From Hypomyces perniciosus (Eukaryota > Ascomycota > Sordariomycetes > Hypocreales > Hypocreaceae): a DNA stretch of 64,000 bases. Each line of letters starts with the position of its first letter. The first letter of the stretch is position 1. The DNA lies in NCBI GenBank assembly GCA_008477525.1, contig SPDT01000003.1, positions 2,914,001 to 2,978,000 on the forward strand. The letters are read 5' to 3'. Positions 1 through 11,211 of this stretch are shown here, one piece after another. The notes beneath the pieces are model-generated. The model ran no database searches. It was not told the DNA's origin and was given only the letters and a program-made list of their open reading frames with translations. Position numbers and translations under genes: made by a program.

Positions 1-987
1 TCAGAAAAGGAGCGGGATAGGATCCCGATAGCCTTATAACCATGCAACGCTAATCTTCTACGTACGCATTTATGATGTATGTATCCCTTGCTATTGAAAA
101 TTTACTCTCCCTCTTGTCCTTTCAGACCCTCGTGTGTCTTTATCACACTTTCAATACTTGTTTTTAATACTGATGCAGTCGTTATGTTGCGAACTCCGCA
201 GGCCTTTATCGGACGTCAACAAGATGGAATCAGCGCCATCACTCTATGAAGAAGATAGCACTCAACCGCGAATCACCGGTATCCACTCCTAAAGTGTACG
301 ACATTTTATCGACCAACCAAGGACAGTTTTGCTAGTACGTTTCAGATAGAAAATATATTATAAAGTAGATTCCAACACTTTGAATAAACCTGCTGAATAG
401 AGAAAACAGGGCTACATCATGCTTCATCGAATGGTCAAGGAACCTTCATTTCGCCATTGCTCTTTCCTCCTTCGCCGTTCCCTGTACTGCGAAATGCGCT
501 TGGCAGCTAAGAGAAACAGTTAGCACCTCCGTGAAACCTATGAACCGGGGAGCAGGAATAATTCACGGATAAGACATACCCCAGTTTAGGGTTTGTGCGT
601 TGTGTTTTATCCTGGCGTCAACCCAGGGGTAGTGAATGGCTCGCTCTAGATATCTCTGTGCCAGCCCTGGCTACCCTTCTCTTGGCACTTGATACTGATG
701 TGTTTTGGCTCGACATTATCCTTGTTCTCGAAGATGAGCCAGCCATTTTTATCCCAGAGGACTCTGGACACTTCACCCGGGGGTCTTGCCAAAGATAGCA
801 GCGAAACCCCGTTCGATACACCGTCACTTCAGCTTCTTGTCGCAAAACGCGTAAATGATCCGACACCAATACTACAGGAGTGGCCGTGCTCCAAAATAAT
901 TCCAAGTGTCCAATCGTTGTCCGCAAATGAACTATTCAACCACTTGTTATTATTTATATTAATATCGGTCACATAAGAATGCTTGAC
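1..987. other. Region without a recognised gene
   Basis: I see no gene that can be supported. Open frames near 595-976 overlap on both strands and have no recognisable motif, splice structure or family resemblance. The stretch is probably decayed repeat flanking the Helitron fragment that follows. Confidence 0.4.
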
Positions 988-1494
988 TTCAATATGACGT
1001 AGACATGCTCGGAATGGAGATATTAATGAGGCAGTAGATACGAATGAACGTGGAGCACTCCATATCCACGGCCTACTCTGGTTGCGAGGGAATATTCTTT
1101 TAACTTCTATACTTGACGACCTTCGACCTGAGCAGGCTGCGTATCGTGAACGGATTATCCAGTATGTAGACAGTATATTTACAGAGGTATGTGCTTCCCC
1201 AGGGCAACATTCTCGGTCGTTGGCAGATGCACTAATAGGCTCGACGTGGGTGCAGGATCTGGACCAAGAATCTTTTTGTGCTATGCGCGAGGGGAGATCA
1301 GTAACGTCAGACATATCGTCAATGCTAGCGAATGACCAACAGTGGGCCGCCTCTTTCGAGGAGGAGGCAAACTTCTGTGCGGGAGCCACGCAGATACACA
1401 CCCATAGCCCAACTTGCGTGAAGTACTCTGTCGGGAAACGGGGCACAAGGAAGGGTAGCTTGTGCCGATTTAAAGCACCGTGGAAGGGGTAAGG
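988..1494 (+). pseudogene. Helitron Rep/helicase protein fragment
   Basis: The frame ending at 1492 contains HIHGLLWLRGN (about 1053-1090), then RPEQAAYRERIIQYVDS, then a Cys/His cluster THSPTCVKYS...LCRFKAPW (about 1396-1485). This order, a 'HGLLWL' block followed by a CxH-type zinc cluster, is what I recall of fungal Helitron proteins (RepHel, PIF1-like helicases) upstream of the helicase. In-frame stops lie before about 980 and at 1490-1492, and no helicase domain follows, so only a fragment of roughly 170 residues of a protein normally over 1,000 residues remains. Helitron ends were not located. Identification is by motif memory; it could instead belong to a free-standing PIF1-like host protein. 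Confidence 0.55.
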
Positions 1495-1511
1495 GAGGGG
1501 AAAAGGGAGGG
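1486..1511 (+). other. G-run cluster, possible G-quadruplex
   Basis: Five G-runs of 3-4 bases separated by 1-4 bases (GGGG TAA GGG A GGGG AAAA GGG A GGG) lie directly at the end of the Helitron fragment, followed by an A/G-rich purine tract to about 1530. The spacing satisfies the usual G3+N1-7 pattern. Function is unknown. Confidence 0.5.
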
Positions 1512-1752
1512 AAAAAAAAGAAGAAGAACCTTTCGTCACTTCGTTCCTCAAGGCATAGCAATAAGATTTGTATATTATTAACCAACAATAACTTTCTCTA
1601 ACCACTTATTATACTAGAGAGGTCATATACCTCATGCCAGGCTAATTACCAATTGGTCAAAACGGCCGGGAATACCTTAGTGGTGCCTTATAACCGTTAA
1701 AGAGATAGCACCGACACAGCTAAGTTACGCTCTGAAAAGTTTGGTCTGTTCT

Positions 1753-1871
1753 TGTGACGAACCATCATACTGTCACGCCAACAGGCAAAAGAATAGGCTA
1801 ATAATCGCATTTCTAGCAATTATCATGACGGTACCAACTGTATATAAGGGAAACGTGCTCGGAACGTGACA
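1753..1871 (+). repeat. 119-bp solo LTR-like element, copy 1
   Basis: The element begins TGTGACG and ends CGTGACA (TG...CA with short inverted ends) and is flanked on both sides by the same 5 bp, gttct (1748-1752 and 1872-1876). TG...CA ends plus a 5-bp target duplication are typical of an LTR left by retrovirus-like integration, so this is best read as a solo LTR of a small (TRIM/SMART-like) or unknown LTR retrotransposon. The copy at 62001-62119 is similar in sequence and exactly the same length, in the opposite orientation. Confidence 0.8.
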
Positions 1872-2490
1872 GTTCTTTGTCGCCGACTCGCCGGAAATCA
1901 GCCAGATCCATCGGGGTCTAGCCTCTACTCGGGGTATATCATTGCGTTTCATTCAAATAAGACGCCGTAGCTTCGAAATCTCCTACCAAAAAGCCTCTGG
2001 ATGTCGAGTCTACACCTACGGCTATCCCGCCTTACAGCCAAGTTTACTCACTTTGTACCCAATTAAGTGCCTCCGGTCTCTAATAGTCGGTCCGTAAAGG
2101 AAGAGGCTACGGGTACTCTGTATGCAGTAGCAACACAATCGATGCGACGATGGAGCTTTGTCTTCTCACCGTCCCGATCGTCTAAGCTCGGCAGATACCG
2201 AAAAGTCCGCATCTTAGTAATTCTCCGTAGAATAGGATCAAAAAGTTTTTTAAGTCTAGGGCGCTATTTCTTTATCCTAGCTTTAACCCGCGTTTCGGTA
2301 CCTGACTATAGAACGATTCCGAATAAAGGGGAACTATTATTAATCGTATTCTCAGCGAGTGGCAAATTATCCCCCCGCTTAGACCTTTTGTATGCACCTT
2401 GATAGGCTATACATATTATTACTGTTCGACTGAGATACAGAGTAGTTTTTTAAGCCTTAAACTCTTATTTATATAACCCTAACATATTTA
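1872..2490. other. Spacer between two 119-bp LTR-like copies
   Basis: No gene is supported. An open frame at 2067-2402 has no recognisable motif. Because copy 1 carries its own 5-bp target duplication, this stretch is not the internal part of an element bounded by the two copies. Confidence 0.5.
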
Positions 2491-2611
2491 TGTAACGAAC
2501 CATTATACTATTACGCTAAATAGGGCAAAAGATTAGGCCATTGATCGCATTTGTAGCAATCAACGTGATGGTACCAACCGTCTATAAGGATAATCGTGCT
2601 GGAACGTGACA
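2491..2611 (+). repeat. 119-bp LTR-like element, copy 2 (decayed)
   Basis: It starts TGTAACG and ends CGTGACA and aligns over its length with copy 1, but carries many C-to-T and G-to-A differences and no flanking duplication (attta versus acgtg). This is an older, RIP-like damaged copy in the same orientation as copy 1. Confidence 0.7.
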
Positions 2612-2715
2612 ACGTGGTTTCATACCCGCATTTTTTTATACACCTGCACTCCCGTCCATCACACACAGGCAGAAAAAAGGCATAATGCCGAATAAGGCAA
2701 GTATATAATACATCG

Positions 2716-3357
2716 TCTTGTGTCATGGGCAACGAACAGGCCGATCGGCTTGCCAAACAAGGCGTCGCCCTCCCCGCCGTCCCGCAGAATTAGGCGACAG
2801 TTACTCACATCAAAAGATGGGTCAAAGAAAAGATCGCCGAAGTGCAGGAACAAGACTGGCTTGGCAAAGTACCGGACTGCTACGAACGATAGGGACTCGG
2901 GGCCCCAAGGTCCCCCCCAGAACCGAAACTCCCGCGCCCCGTCCTGCACAGGTTGCTGGCGGAGAGGTCGGGACTCAGCGACTTCCAAGAATACCATGAG
3001 CGCTTCGGACACGACGCGAGACCCGTCTGCAGATGTGGCGAACCAAGAGAACAAAATCACTTCGCGGAATATAGGATGCTCAGATCCTTTCTGTCAAACA
3101 TTCCACCTGGGGAGACCCCCCTTTCGCACCTACTTGGACCCTCAGGAAGCAAAGACTTCCAGAAACTGGTGGAGGAGACGAACCCATACGGTCGCCCCTT
3201 AACCGAATCAGACTGACACCACACAACTGACCCTCTTTCCTTTGTAAATTGAAACTTAGCGAACGGTGGCCTTAAGCTACTGGCTCCTAACGTCGTATTG
3301 CCCGGATATGGATTCATATAACTAGCTTACTTAGTGGACGCAAATAATAAAATAAAC
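2716..3357 (+). pseudogene. Tad1-like LINE 3' fragment (RNase H end, zinc knuckle, 3' UTR)
   Basis: From 2724 the frame reads GNEQADRLAKQG, the last RNase H motif of Tad1-type LINEs. After frame breaks it continues as KLPRPVLHRLLAERSG, a CxC...H...C knuckle (CRCGEPREQNHFAEYR) and a stop at about 3216. The same order is seen in LINE-B at 26.7-27.0 kb but with clear sequence differences, so this is a related family. The 3' UTR contains a block (3240-3275) that recurs in the hairpin-array retroposons at 46.97 and 62.25 kb, and ends in an (AAAC)n tail near 3340-3357. It is 5'-truncated and frameshifted. Confidence 0.8.
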
Positions 3358-4371
3358 AAACAAACAATACATTGGTTTGCGCTATTGACGAGATAAAAAA
3401 ATACAGTGGCCGGTGAGACGGTGGTGGTGGCCCTCCTCTTTTCTTTTTATTAATGCCATATAAATACATATATACATACAGGCTCCATACATATACTTTG
3501 CCAAGTATCCCCTGTACATAGCTCCATCGACAGACAGGTATAATCCAATTGATGCTCCATAATACGGAGTATATCCTCTATGAATCATGTTGAGTGAATA
3601 AAAGGAAGGGGCACAAAAAGACTCAACTAATAGAATCCATGGATGATTCTAAATGGATTACCAATGCGGTGGATCTCTCGGTCACTGGTCGGCGCACTAC
3701 ACCTATCGGTATAATCCCTGTAAATCTCTCACTTGTCAGCTTGTACCTGTACTATACCTTTTGTTATGTGTGTGGGGTCTCTAATGCTCTTTAGTCTACT
3801 CCGTACCTAGTATCTTATGCCCACGGTGCCCTACTCCGGCTCGATCAGGCCCAGTTTATACGTTGTATGTACGGAGCATGTATGTACATCCGTCTGTACG
3901 AACGGGCAGAAGTGGGATATCGCCCCAAGCCGTCTCCTTGACCGCATCAATTCCAGAGCGGGCAGCCGGCCGATGCTGCAGAGGTTTACGAAGAACGTAC
4001 GTCAGGGTACTGCTCCGTACAGTACATTGCCTTGGCAATCCTAGCCTGCCTATCCTGGCCCGGGCGTCCTGCCGGTCCGTTATGCTTGATGTTGCGCCCT
4101 GCCCTCGCCTGCCCTTGTCGGCTTGCTATCTGTCTGGATGGGGTCCATAACAGGTCAAAGTCACTCATGCAGCAGCAGTCTAGTCAAGGTTACGAAGCAT
4201 ATCACTGCGAACCTGGTCTGTCTCCACAAGGGAACGTCCAAGATGGAGCCATTCAGGATCGAGGGAAGCATGAACAACAGTCCCATACTTCAAGTGTATA
4301 AGACGTCCTTCTCTCGACCTTCGACATGCAAGAATCAGATCCGAAGTAGAACAATCCTCTCAGCTTGCCTC
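3358..4371. other. Region without a recognised gene
   Basis: No supportable gene. It holds two exact copies of the 9-mer TACTCCGTA/TACGGAGTA (3563-3571 and 3797-3805). Overlapping open frames at 3.8-4.3 kb on both strands have no motif. Confidence 0.4.
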
Positions 4372-4455
4372 CTCATCCTCATCCTCATATTTCTTCTTCT
4401 TCTTCCTCTCCTCCTCCTATCCTTTCTACTCCATGCCATAACTCTATTCTATATA

Positions 4456-4500
<45 letters not shown>

Positions 4501-4510
4501 ATTTATCATT
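4372..4510 (+). promoter_or_regulatory. Pyrimidine tract and (CT)n(CA)n run upstream of the TmpL-like gene
   Basis: A strong C/T-rich tract (about 4372-4430) is followed by (CT)n at about 4457-4476 and (CA)n at 4476-4501, ending 10 bp before the ATG at 4511. CT-rich tracts near the transcription start are common in filamentous fungal promoters, so this may be promoter or 5' UTR. The dinucleotide run is a microsatellite. The promoter role is inference. Confidence 0.5.
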
Positions 4511-7500
4511 ATGGATGCTCACAGCAGACCCTCCTCTCCTTATACCCTCATGCAGTTTGGCCCTAAGATTCCCTGCCCTTTCCCGACCGTCACAGCCTCC
4601 TTCTACCATTATGTCACATCCTTTCCAGATGCCGTGGCTGTCCGCGACATGTCAGGTGCTACCATTCGAGAATTGACATACCGTCAACTCGCTCTTTTGG
4701 CGCAGGCACTTGCAGTGAGACTTCGCAGACTAGGCGTCCGCCCCCACCAAAGAATCCCCCTTATGGTTAAGCGAAGTATAGAGATGGCAGTGGGCATCTG
4801 GGCAATCTTGTTATGTGGCGCCCAGTATGTGCCTCTTGATGGGGAGGTTATACCCGACTTAACTATCCAACATGTTGCCGAACAATCTGGAGGAGATATT
4901 ATCTGCTGCATGGCTTCAACGGTCCAACGCATTCGTGACCTTTGCCCGAGCGCCACTCCCGTCATTATTGAAGAGACCCTGGCTGCCACAAACGACGACG
5001 CGCCCGTTGGAGAATGGATGGACCTGTCAACCTCTCATGGCGGATGCTACATCATTTATACATCTAGTACGTACATACAAATACATCATATGAGACGTAC
5101 ACTGGCCTGCCATCCCAAGTTGTCAAAAATAAAATATATGCTAGACAAACTCTCCCTTTAACAATGCTAACATATATCATCAGGAACGACTGGAAAGACC
5201 AAAGGCGTGGATATAGCACATAAAAATGTTGCCAACCTCGTGTGTATGTCTCCTGGTAATCTTGATATTCAGCTAGGGACTTGCGTGGGACAAGTCCTTA
5301 ATATAAGCTTCGATATGTGTATGTCATTTTTTTCCCCTCTCCCAATTGCCTGTTTAGGCAACTCTCTCCCCCTTCACCAGTGGAGTCAGATTCAGGTTGC
5401 TAACAACAAGAAACAGCCGCATGGGAGATCTTCGCATGCCTATGCAATGGCGGCACCCTTGTCATTCGGGGCTCTAAGTGGGAGCCCACAATTAAGCAGG
5501 TAAGTCACGAACCTGAATTATGATTGCAAATCGTTTAAGTTAAGAATGTGAAAAGAGAGCTAGCTAACTAACGTGCAATTCTTAGCTCGATGTTCTGATT
5601 TGCACGCCAACTATCCTGTCTCTATACCCTCCTATCAAGTACCCCAAGATCAAAGTCGTTGCTACAGCTGGCGAACCCACATTACAGGAGTAAGTCATCA
5701 AGGATTCGCTTTGCGCTTCCCAATTTGCCACGCATTCCCTTTCTCTATAAAGTTTGATCTTAATGTTCTTTTTCTCTCAAATAGCCTTACTGACCTACGG
5801 GCTACCTATGCGACTTACTGGAACTGCTGTGGTCCCACCGAGACAGCTATTGTAAACACGATGCAGAAGCACATTGTCGGCGACGGACTCTCTATCGGTC
5901 GGCCGACGCCAAACAACAATGTTTATATCCTTGATAATAATGGTCAACCTGTCCCTGTGGGTGTGGCGGGTGTTATGTGGACCGGCGGACATGGCGTGTC
6001 TCGTGGCTACGTGGGACTTGAGGCTAAGACAAAGGAGTCTTACATTCCAGACCTCTTTGCTAATGATGGGTAAGCTTCGACTACGAGTTTTAAGTCCCTC
6101 CGCTTAGTATCAAAGGAACAAAACAGAAAGGGACTAATATGCTGTCTTGGACTAATAGATCTAAGATGTACTGTACCGGCAACTTGGGTCAATGGCGTCC
6201 AGATGGTTCAATCGAGATTCTCGGCCAAGTGGACAACCAAGTCAAGGTCAAGGTGAGTCGGCCATTTCTCTTTATATGCCTAGTCGCGTATCACGTTTTT
6301 ATTGTTGCTGTTCTTGTTTGCATCAAGAATCTAATAGGTGGGAACCGAAATAGGGATTCCGAGTTGAGCTTGACGGCGTTTCTTTTTCCATGGCCTGTGC
6401 CCCTGGCGTCACACGAGTTTGTACCTTATTGATCGACGGTCAGATTCACGGCTTTGCCGCCCCCCGGAACCAGGACAGTTCCGCTATTCTGGAACACACA
6501 CGGAAACTCCAACCTTACTATGCCGTCCCGTCCAAGCTTCACCTTCTCAATAAGTTCCCCATTACGGCGAACGGAAGGATTGATAAGAAGGCCCTTCGCA
6601 CCTTGGCCACAGCGCTAACGGCGGCGGTCAATGAGACTCCGCTGGCGAATGAAAAGGTCCGAGGCTCAAGGCCAAAGTCCGGCGGGAGTGAGCAGGGGAC
6701 GCTGGTCGAAGCGCGATCTATTTCCTCCCCTTCAACGACACCATTGTCAGGCCCCAGCGAGAAGGAGGAAAAGCTCGACCTATCTGCCGATATCCTAGAG
6801 AAGATCTGGTCAAAGCCATGGCGTGGAGTCAGAAACCGCATTCTCATCACATACCGGGTTCTCTTTAGCTTTATTTATCTGCTGAATATTGGCGTTCTTA
6901 TTGCTGTCCTATTGCTGAACCTAAAGCCAGAATGGCTTGCTACCATTACGGCCGCCAATCTTGTCACTGGCGTGCTGGTCCGACAGGATCTTGTCATCAA
7001 CGCTCTATACACCACCTTCTGTTCTGTACCTAAATCATTCCCCCTATGGATTCGACGGCGCTGCGCCAAGATCTACCACTTTGGAGGGGTTCACTCTGGG
7101 GCCGGTTTCTGCGCTACCGCATGGCTCGTTGCATCTACGGTCCAAGCCACTGTTGGGCGCGTCCAACACAAGAGAGACGCCGGCTCCTTGGCCTCGCTTG
7201 TCATCTCGTGGCTCCTCTGTGTGCTCTGCTGCACGATGCTCGTAGCTGCCTGGCCAGCCTTCCGTAAATCGAAACATAATATGTTTGAGCGTATACACCG
7301 CTTCCTGGGATGGATGGCGCTGGCGCTTTTCTGGGCCAAGACTATTGTCAGTGTCTTTGACGCCACATCGGGTGGTGAGGATCTTGGCCTTGCCCTCGTT
7401 CAGACCCCTGGCTTCTGGCTGCTGGGCGTTGCGACCTGTAGCATTGCTTCGTCGTGGCTCTTCCTCCGCAAGGTCGACGTCAACGCTGAGCCTCTATCTG

Positions 7501-8105
7501 ACCACGCTATCCGCCTGCACTTCAACTACACGGTCCCCATCAACGGGTCCTTCACCCGCATCTCCAACCGTCCGCTGCTCGAGTGGCACTCCTTCGCGAC
7601 AATCCCCGCACCCCAACCCACGGCCAATGGCTACGGCCCTGGCTACTCCCTTATCGTGTCTAACGCCGGCGACTGGACAAAGGCCTGCATCCAGAACCCG
7701 CCCACAAAGCTCTGGGTTCGCGGCGTGCCCACCTGCGGCGTCATACACATCACTAGGCTCTTCAACCGGGTGGTGTTCATCGCCACGGGGTCCGGCATCG
7801 GGCCCATGCTGGGCCACATCGGCCAGCCCAGTTGCCCGACACAGCTGATCTGGTCGGCCCCCTCGCCGGAAAAGTCGTTTGGCAAGAACGTGCTGACTAC
7901 GATCCGCAACAGCATCCCCAATGCGGTGATCCACGATACTAGAGCGCAGGGCCGCCCAGACCTGGTCCGTATGGGATACAACCTGGCCAAGGACTTCCAG
8001 GCGGAGGCTGTCATTATCATTGCCAACGAGAAGATCACTAAGAAAGTTGTGTATGGCCTCGAGACACGAGGTGTCCCCGCATATGGCGCTATCTGGGATA
8101 GCTGA
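4511..8105 (+). CDS. TmpL-like membrane protein: adenylation domain + ferric-reductase-like membrane/NAD domain
   Basis: Seven exons fit one frame: 4511-5066, 5184-5318, 5417-5499, 5586-5689, 5785-6069, 6159-6252, 6354-8105 (3,009 nt, 1,002 residues), all GT-AG, with CTAAC branch points in some introns. Residues about 20-500 form an AMP-binding/adenylation domain: IIYTSRTTGKTKG (A3), SFDMSAWEIFACLCNGGTL, YWNCCGPTET (A5), ANGRIDKKAL (A10). No carrier domain follows. After a Ser/Pro-rich linker come several membrane segments (about 586-800, with conserved His), then an FAD/NAD(P)-type region with ATGSGIGPMLG near 897. This architecture is known from TmpL (Alternaria, Aspergillus), linked to redox homeostasis and development. 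Substrate is unknown. The second residue of the A3 SGT core is Arg in this splice model. The gene appears intact. Confidence 0.85.
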
Positions 8106-8359
8106 ATTAAGGGGCTAGAACCGCTGTTAAGGTATTGGGTTAAGGTTACTTTTCTATAGCTTTAATCTGCAGATTGTAAGGGGCACACCAGGGGATAAGG
8201 GTTGGGTTACAGTTAGGAAGAAGGGGGAAAAAAAGAAGAAAACAGTTAAGAAATCGACGATATATAGATTAAAGTGAATATTTATTATTTATTATGAATG
8301 ATCTATTACTTCCACTGCCACTTCTCTTACTACTTCTACTAGTATTGCTTCTATTACAA
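8106..8359. other. Intergenic 3' flank
   Basis: Short spacer with purine-rich and CTA/CTT-rich simple sequence between the TmpL-like gene and the hairpin-array repeat. No gene is seen. Confidence 0.5.
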
Positions 8360-8764
8360 CTCTCCTGTAAAAATTTCCCCGCGCTAACAGCTATTATAGC
8401 TTGTTGGTGCAGCGGGGTAATTTTGCAGGTCCACTGGTCTGTCTTTCCGCTAAGGCCTATCAGGTCCTAACAGCGCACAAAGAGGGAGGAATTCGGAGAG
8501 CTTCACCTTCATCGAGAGCTGGCCTCACAACTCGTGCAGCTCTGCTGCCAACACGTCGCCTCGCAAGAGACCAACCACACCCCGAGCAGCTCCGCTGCTG
8601 ACAAGTTGCCTCACGAAGAGGCATAGCCGACACAGCGTCTCGTAAGAGACAACGACAGTACGTCGCCTCGTAAGAGGCCAGCCGACGCATCGTCTCACAA
8701 GAGGCACCACTGTTATCTCGCGAGAGGCACAGCCAACACATCGTCTCGCAAGCCTCGGCCTGCC
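8360..8764 (+). repeat. Hairpin-array repeat, copy 1 (3'-truncated)
   Basis: It aligns with the head of the elements at 46598 and 61698. It opens with a long imperfect stem (8365-8382 pairing with 8412-8428). Then come many small hairpins: GCAGC-TCT-GCTGC (8536-8548), AGCAGC-TCC-GCTGCT (8585-8599), TGCCTC-ACGAA-GAGGCA (8607-8623), GTCTC-GTAA-GAGAC (8637-8650), GCCTC-GTAA-GAGGC (8665-8678) and CTC-GCGA-GAG. Several loops fit the GNRA pattern. The last unit is cut and the LINE-like tail present in the other copies is missing; NLR coding sequence starts within about 15 bp of the break. Confidence 0.75.
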
Positions 8765-10849
8765 CTGAACTGCTCATATGCCTCATTAATACTCCTTGGA
8801 AGTGTTGCAATGGTGGACTCAACTCCCTTCAGTGTCTTTTTAAAGTCTTCTTTCTCTAAGTAGTCGAATACAAAGTATACCCAGAGATAAGTGCGGTGGG
8901 GAGTCTCTTGTAGTTTCTTCTCTAGGTAGCTTTTAATTTCGGGTGAGACGTCTTTCTTCTCTGATAGCTGATTAAGCCGATGCTTAATGACGCGATTTAC
9001 CTCTTGGCTAATAGCTTCCGACGCTTCCTCTCCCGGTATATGGATATTTGGGAAAGCACCTAATAAGCTGTGGAACTTGGACACGATCTGCTTATACGGG
9101 CGGCACGTTAGAAGATACTTGAGCTTGCCATGGCCGAACTGGTTGCTGCGGAATTGGCTCTCCACATTCCGCATCAGGTCCGCAAACTCGGATTCGGCAC
9201 ATTTATCCAGGGCATTAAGGACCATAATTATAGGTCCTGCCTGGGGGCCCTTGATAGCGTTTCGTAGAACCTTCCAGAGCGATTCTGTAGAGTTGATCAA
9301 CCCTGGCCCATCCTTGCGGAATTCTGGCATGGCATGTTCGATCAGACACGGCTTCTGGGAGAAGAGCTGGTGAAGCAGTGCGCAAAGCGCTTGCCGGACA
9401 GTATTCTGATCTTGGTCTTTAAAGAAGAAGTAGCAGATAGTTGCTGATCATGGCAGGTCGTAGTCGACCAGGTGTTTGGTTAACACAGACTTTCCACAGC
9501 CAGGATCAGCTGATACCAGCAGGGGGCCGGAGTCCTGTTCTAACCACATCTGGAAGTGCTCGTGATTAAGGAACCACATGCATGTGTCTTCAACCCTTTC
9601 TTCCACTCGGTCTTTATACCACTCGTATGTGGCGTCCCTGTTGCCAGTGGTGAGGCGGAACAGCTGGTGACACCTTTCTTTTTCCTGGGATTGAAGATGC
9701 TCCTTTGTAATGTCCCGATGCTCTTTTGCAATGTCCCGATGCTCCTTTCCAATGTCCTGATGCTCCTTTGCAATATCCCGATGCTCCTTTGCAATGTCTC
9801 GATGTTCTGTACATAGAATTAGCATATATTAATAGTACGATTTAGAGAGCCTCGGACTGACCAGATAGAATATCACCGATCTTCTTCTCAGCTTCAACCC
9901 TATTCGGCGCGATTCGATTAAGAAGGTCCTTTGTGTACACCGCTGCCACCATTGCTGCATACCCTTGCCACTCCTTATTCTTGTGCGAGTCTGAGTAGTC
10001 GCAAATACCGCGAATGACCAGACACGGGAAGTGGTTTATTAGTCCTGCCGCTTCCATTTTAAAGCACTGAACATCCTTTTCCGCTGCGAGCTTATCTCGA
10101 AGCACAGCATCCTTCATGAGCTGGTTTGCTGAAGCGACTAGGCCGTAATGGATAATCGGATTATCCTCGTCTTCAGCCCTTTCGGGTCGCAAAATGAGGG
10201 TTGACGGATTGTCCCCACATGCCACCGCACAATTCGATTCCTCGTTTATAGGATGGCAGACGTTACTTTGATATAGTCTGACGCTGCTTGGATCGGGTCG
10301 CCGATATTTCTTCTTTAGCCTTGGCTTTTTGTCGAGAATAGTACCGATGGCTGCCTCAAGCTGATTCCCTTCTTCCTCGTATTGCGCTTTAAGGCCGTTT
10401 ACAGCTGCACGTAGAACTGGTGGTGGTTGGTTCAGGAACCCTGTCGTTTGGAAGCTCTGCCCTTGTATGGGTTTGCCGAAGTCGTACTGGAATACGCCAC
10501 CATTGCTGCCGCCTGGAGAGCTAACCACCACATCTCCCAAGCGAATATCGTGCTTTCGACTAGGCGCGCCTCCACCAATACCAACCATCAATCCGATTCT
10601 AACGTTGGGGAAACTGTGTGACATATCTGCCGCCACACGTGCTGCAGAGGATATGCCATACTCTCCACCGGGCAAGACGGCGATAACAATGTTGTGCTTC
10701 CCAATTTTGCCTAACGTATAATCGTTATTGTCGTTCGTGGAGACCATCTCTGGTGTCTCGTTCTTTTCATCGAGGACAGCTCGGGCAGCAACATATTCGG
10801 TCGTGATAGCACAGATCCATCCGACTGTGTAATCGTTAGGGTTCGGCAT
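8765..10849 (-). pseudogene. NLR: PNP_UDP-NACHT protein, stop-coded and C-terminally truncated
   Basis: Exon 1 is 10849-9862 and exon 2 starts at 9806 (short GT-AG intron, frame preserved). The first about 329 residues form a nucleoside-phosphorylase-like (PNP_UDP) domain with GLMVGIGGGAPSRKHD and FKMEAAGLINHFPCLVIRG. A heptad block of EHRDIAK repeats follows, then NACHT with Walker A VSADPGCGKSVLTK. At 9450-9448 a TGA interrupts DLP-SATICYFFFKD, where Arg (CGA) would be expected. The same frame then continues through ALCALLHQLF and a weak Walker B (IIMVLNALDK, usual Asp and Glu changed to Asn and Lys) to INEAYEQF, where it meets the hairpin repeat. No C-terminal repeat domain remains. Such proteins act in fungal incompatibility or immunity-like cell death; this copy is presumably inactive. 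Confidence 0.85.
9700..9806 (-). repeat. 21-bp minisatellite encoding heptads
   Basis: Five tandem 21-bp units encode E-H-R/Q-D-I-A/G/T-K heptads at the start of the second NLR exon, between the PNP_UDP and NACHT domains. Ile at one position and charged residues elsewhere suggest a short helical linker. The unit number is likely to vary between strains, since the units are nearly identical at DNA level. Confidence 0.75.
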
Positions 10850-11211
10850 CTCTCCGGATGGTTTATCAGAGGCGGACTAAAGTGTAAGAAGTCTCTCAGA
10901 TAAACTAGGCAAAGTTCTCACTAGGTTGGTTCAGTCGCTCAAGTCATACCCGGCGGGTTGATGCGCGGTTTGTGGAGGGTCCAGCCTGTGTCTTCGAAGC
11001 GGGGTATTGGCAGCAGAGCTGAGTTATGTAACCCGCCAAGCCCAATACCGAGCCATCTGCAGTTTCTTGTTCTCTCAGTGGACAGTCAGTCCTTAGATAC
11101 TAGTTGTATGTATTCAATTGAACATACTTGAATTGTAATTTGCTGCACGAATTGGTGTTGCATTTCAGTTTCCCTCTAGAGTTTAGTAGCTCATCTTAAC
11201 AATTTGGTACG
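10850..11211. other. Intergenic region
   Basis: Upstream region of the NLR pseudogene up to the Tc1-type element. No gene is supported. Confidence 0.5.

Noticed and set aside
829..1605. 258-codon minus-strand frame
   Set aside because: It overlaps the Helitron-like plus frame, has no recognisable motif and a composition expected of an antisense shadow.
2067..2402. Open frame between two direct 119-bp LTR-like copies, as an internal coding region of a mini-retrotransposon
   Set aside because: Copy 1 carries its own 5-bp target duplication, so it is a solo insertion. The frame has no gag, pol or other motif.
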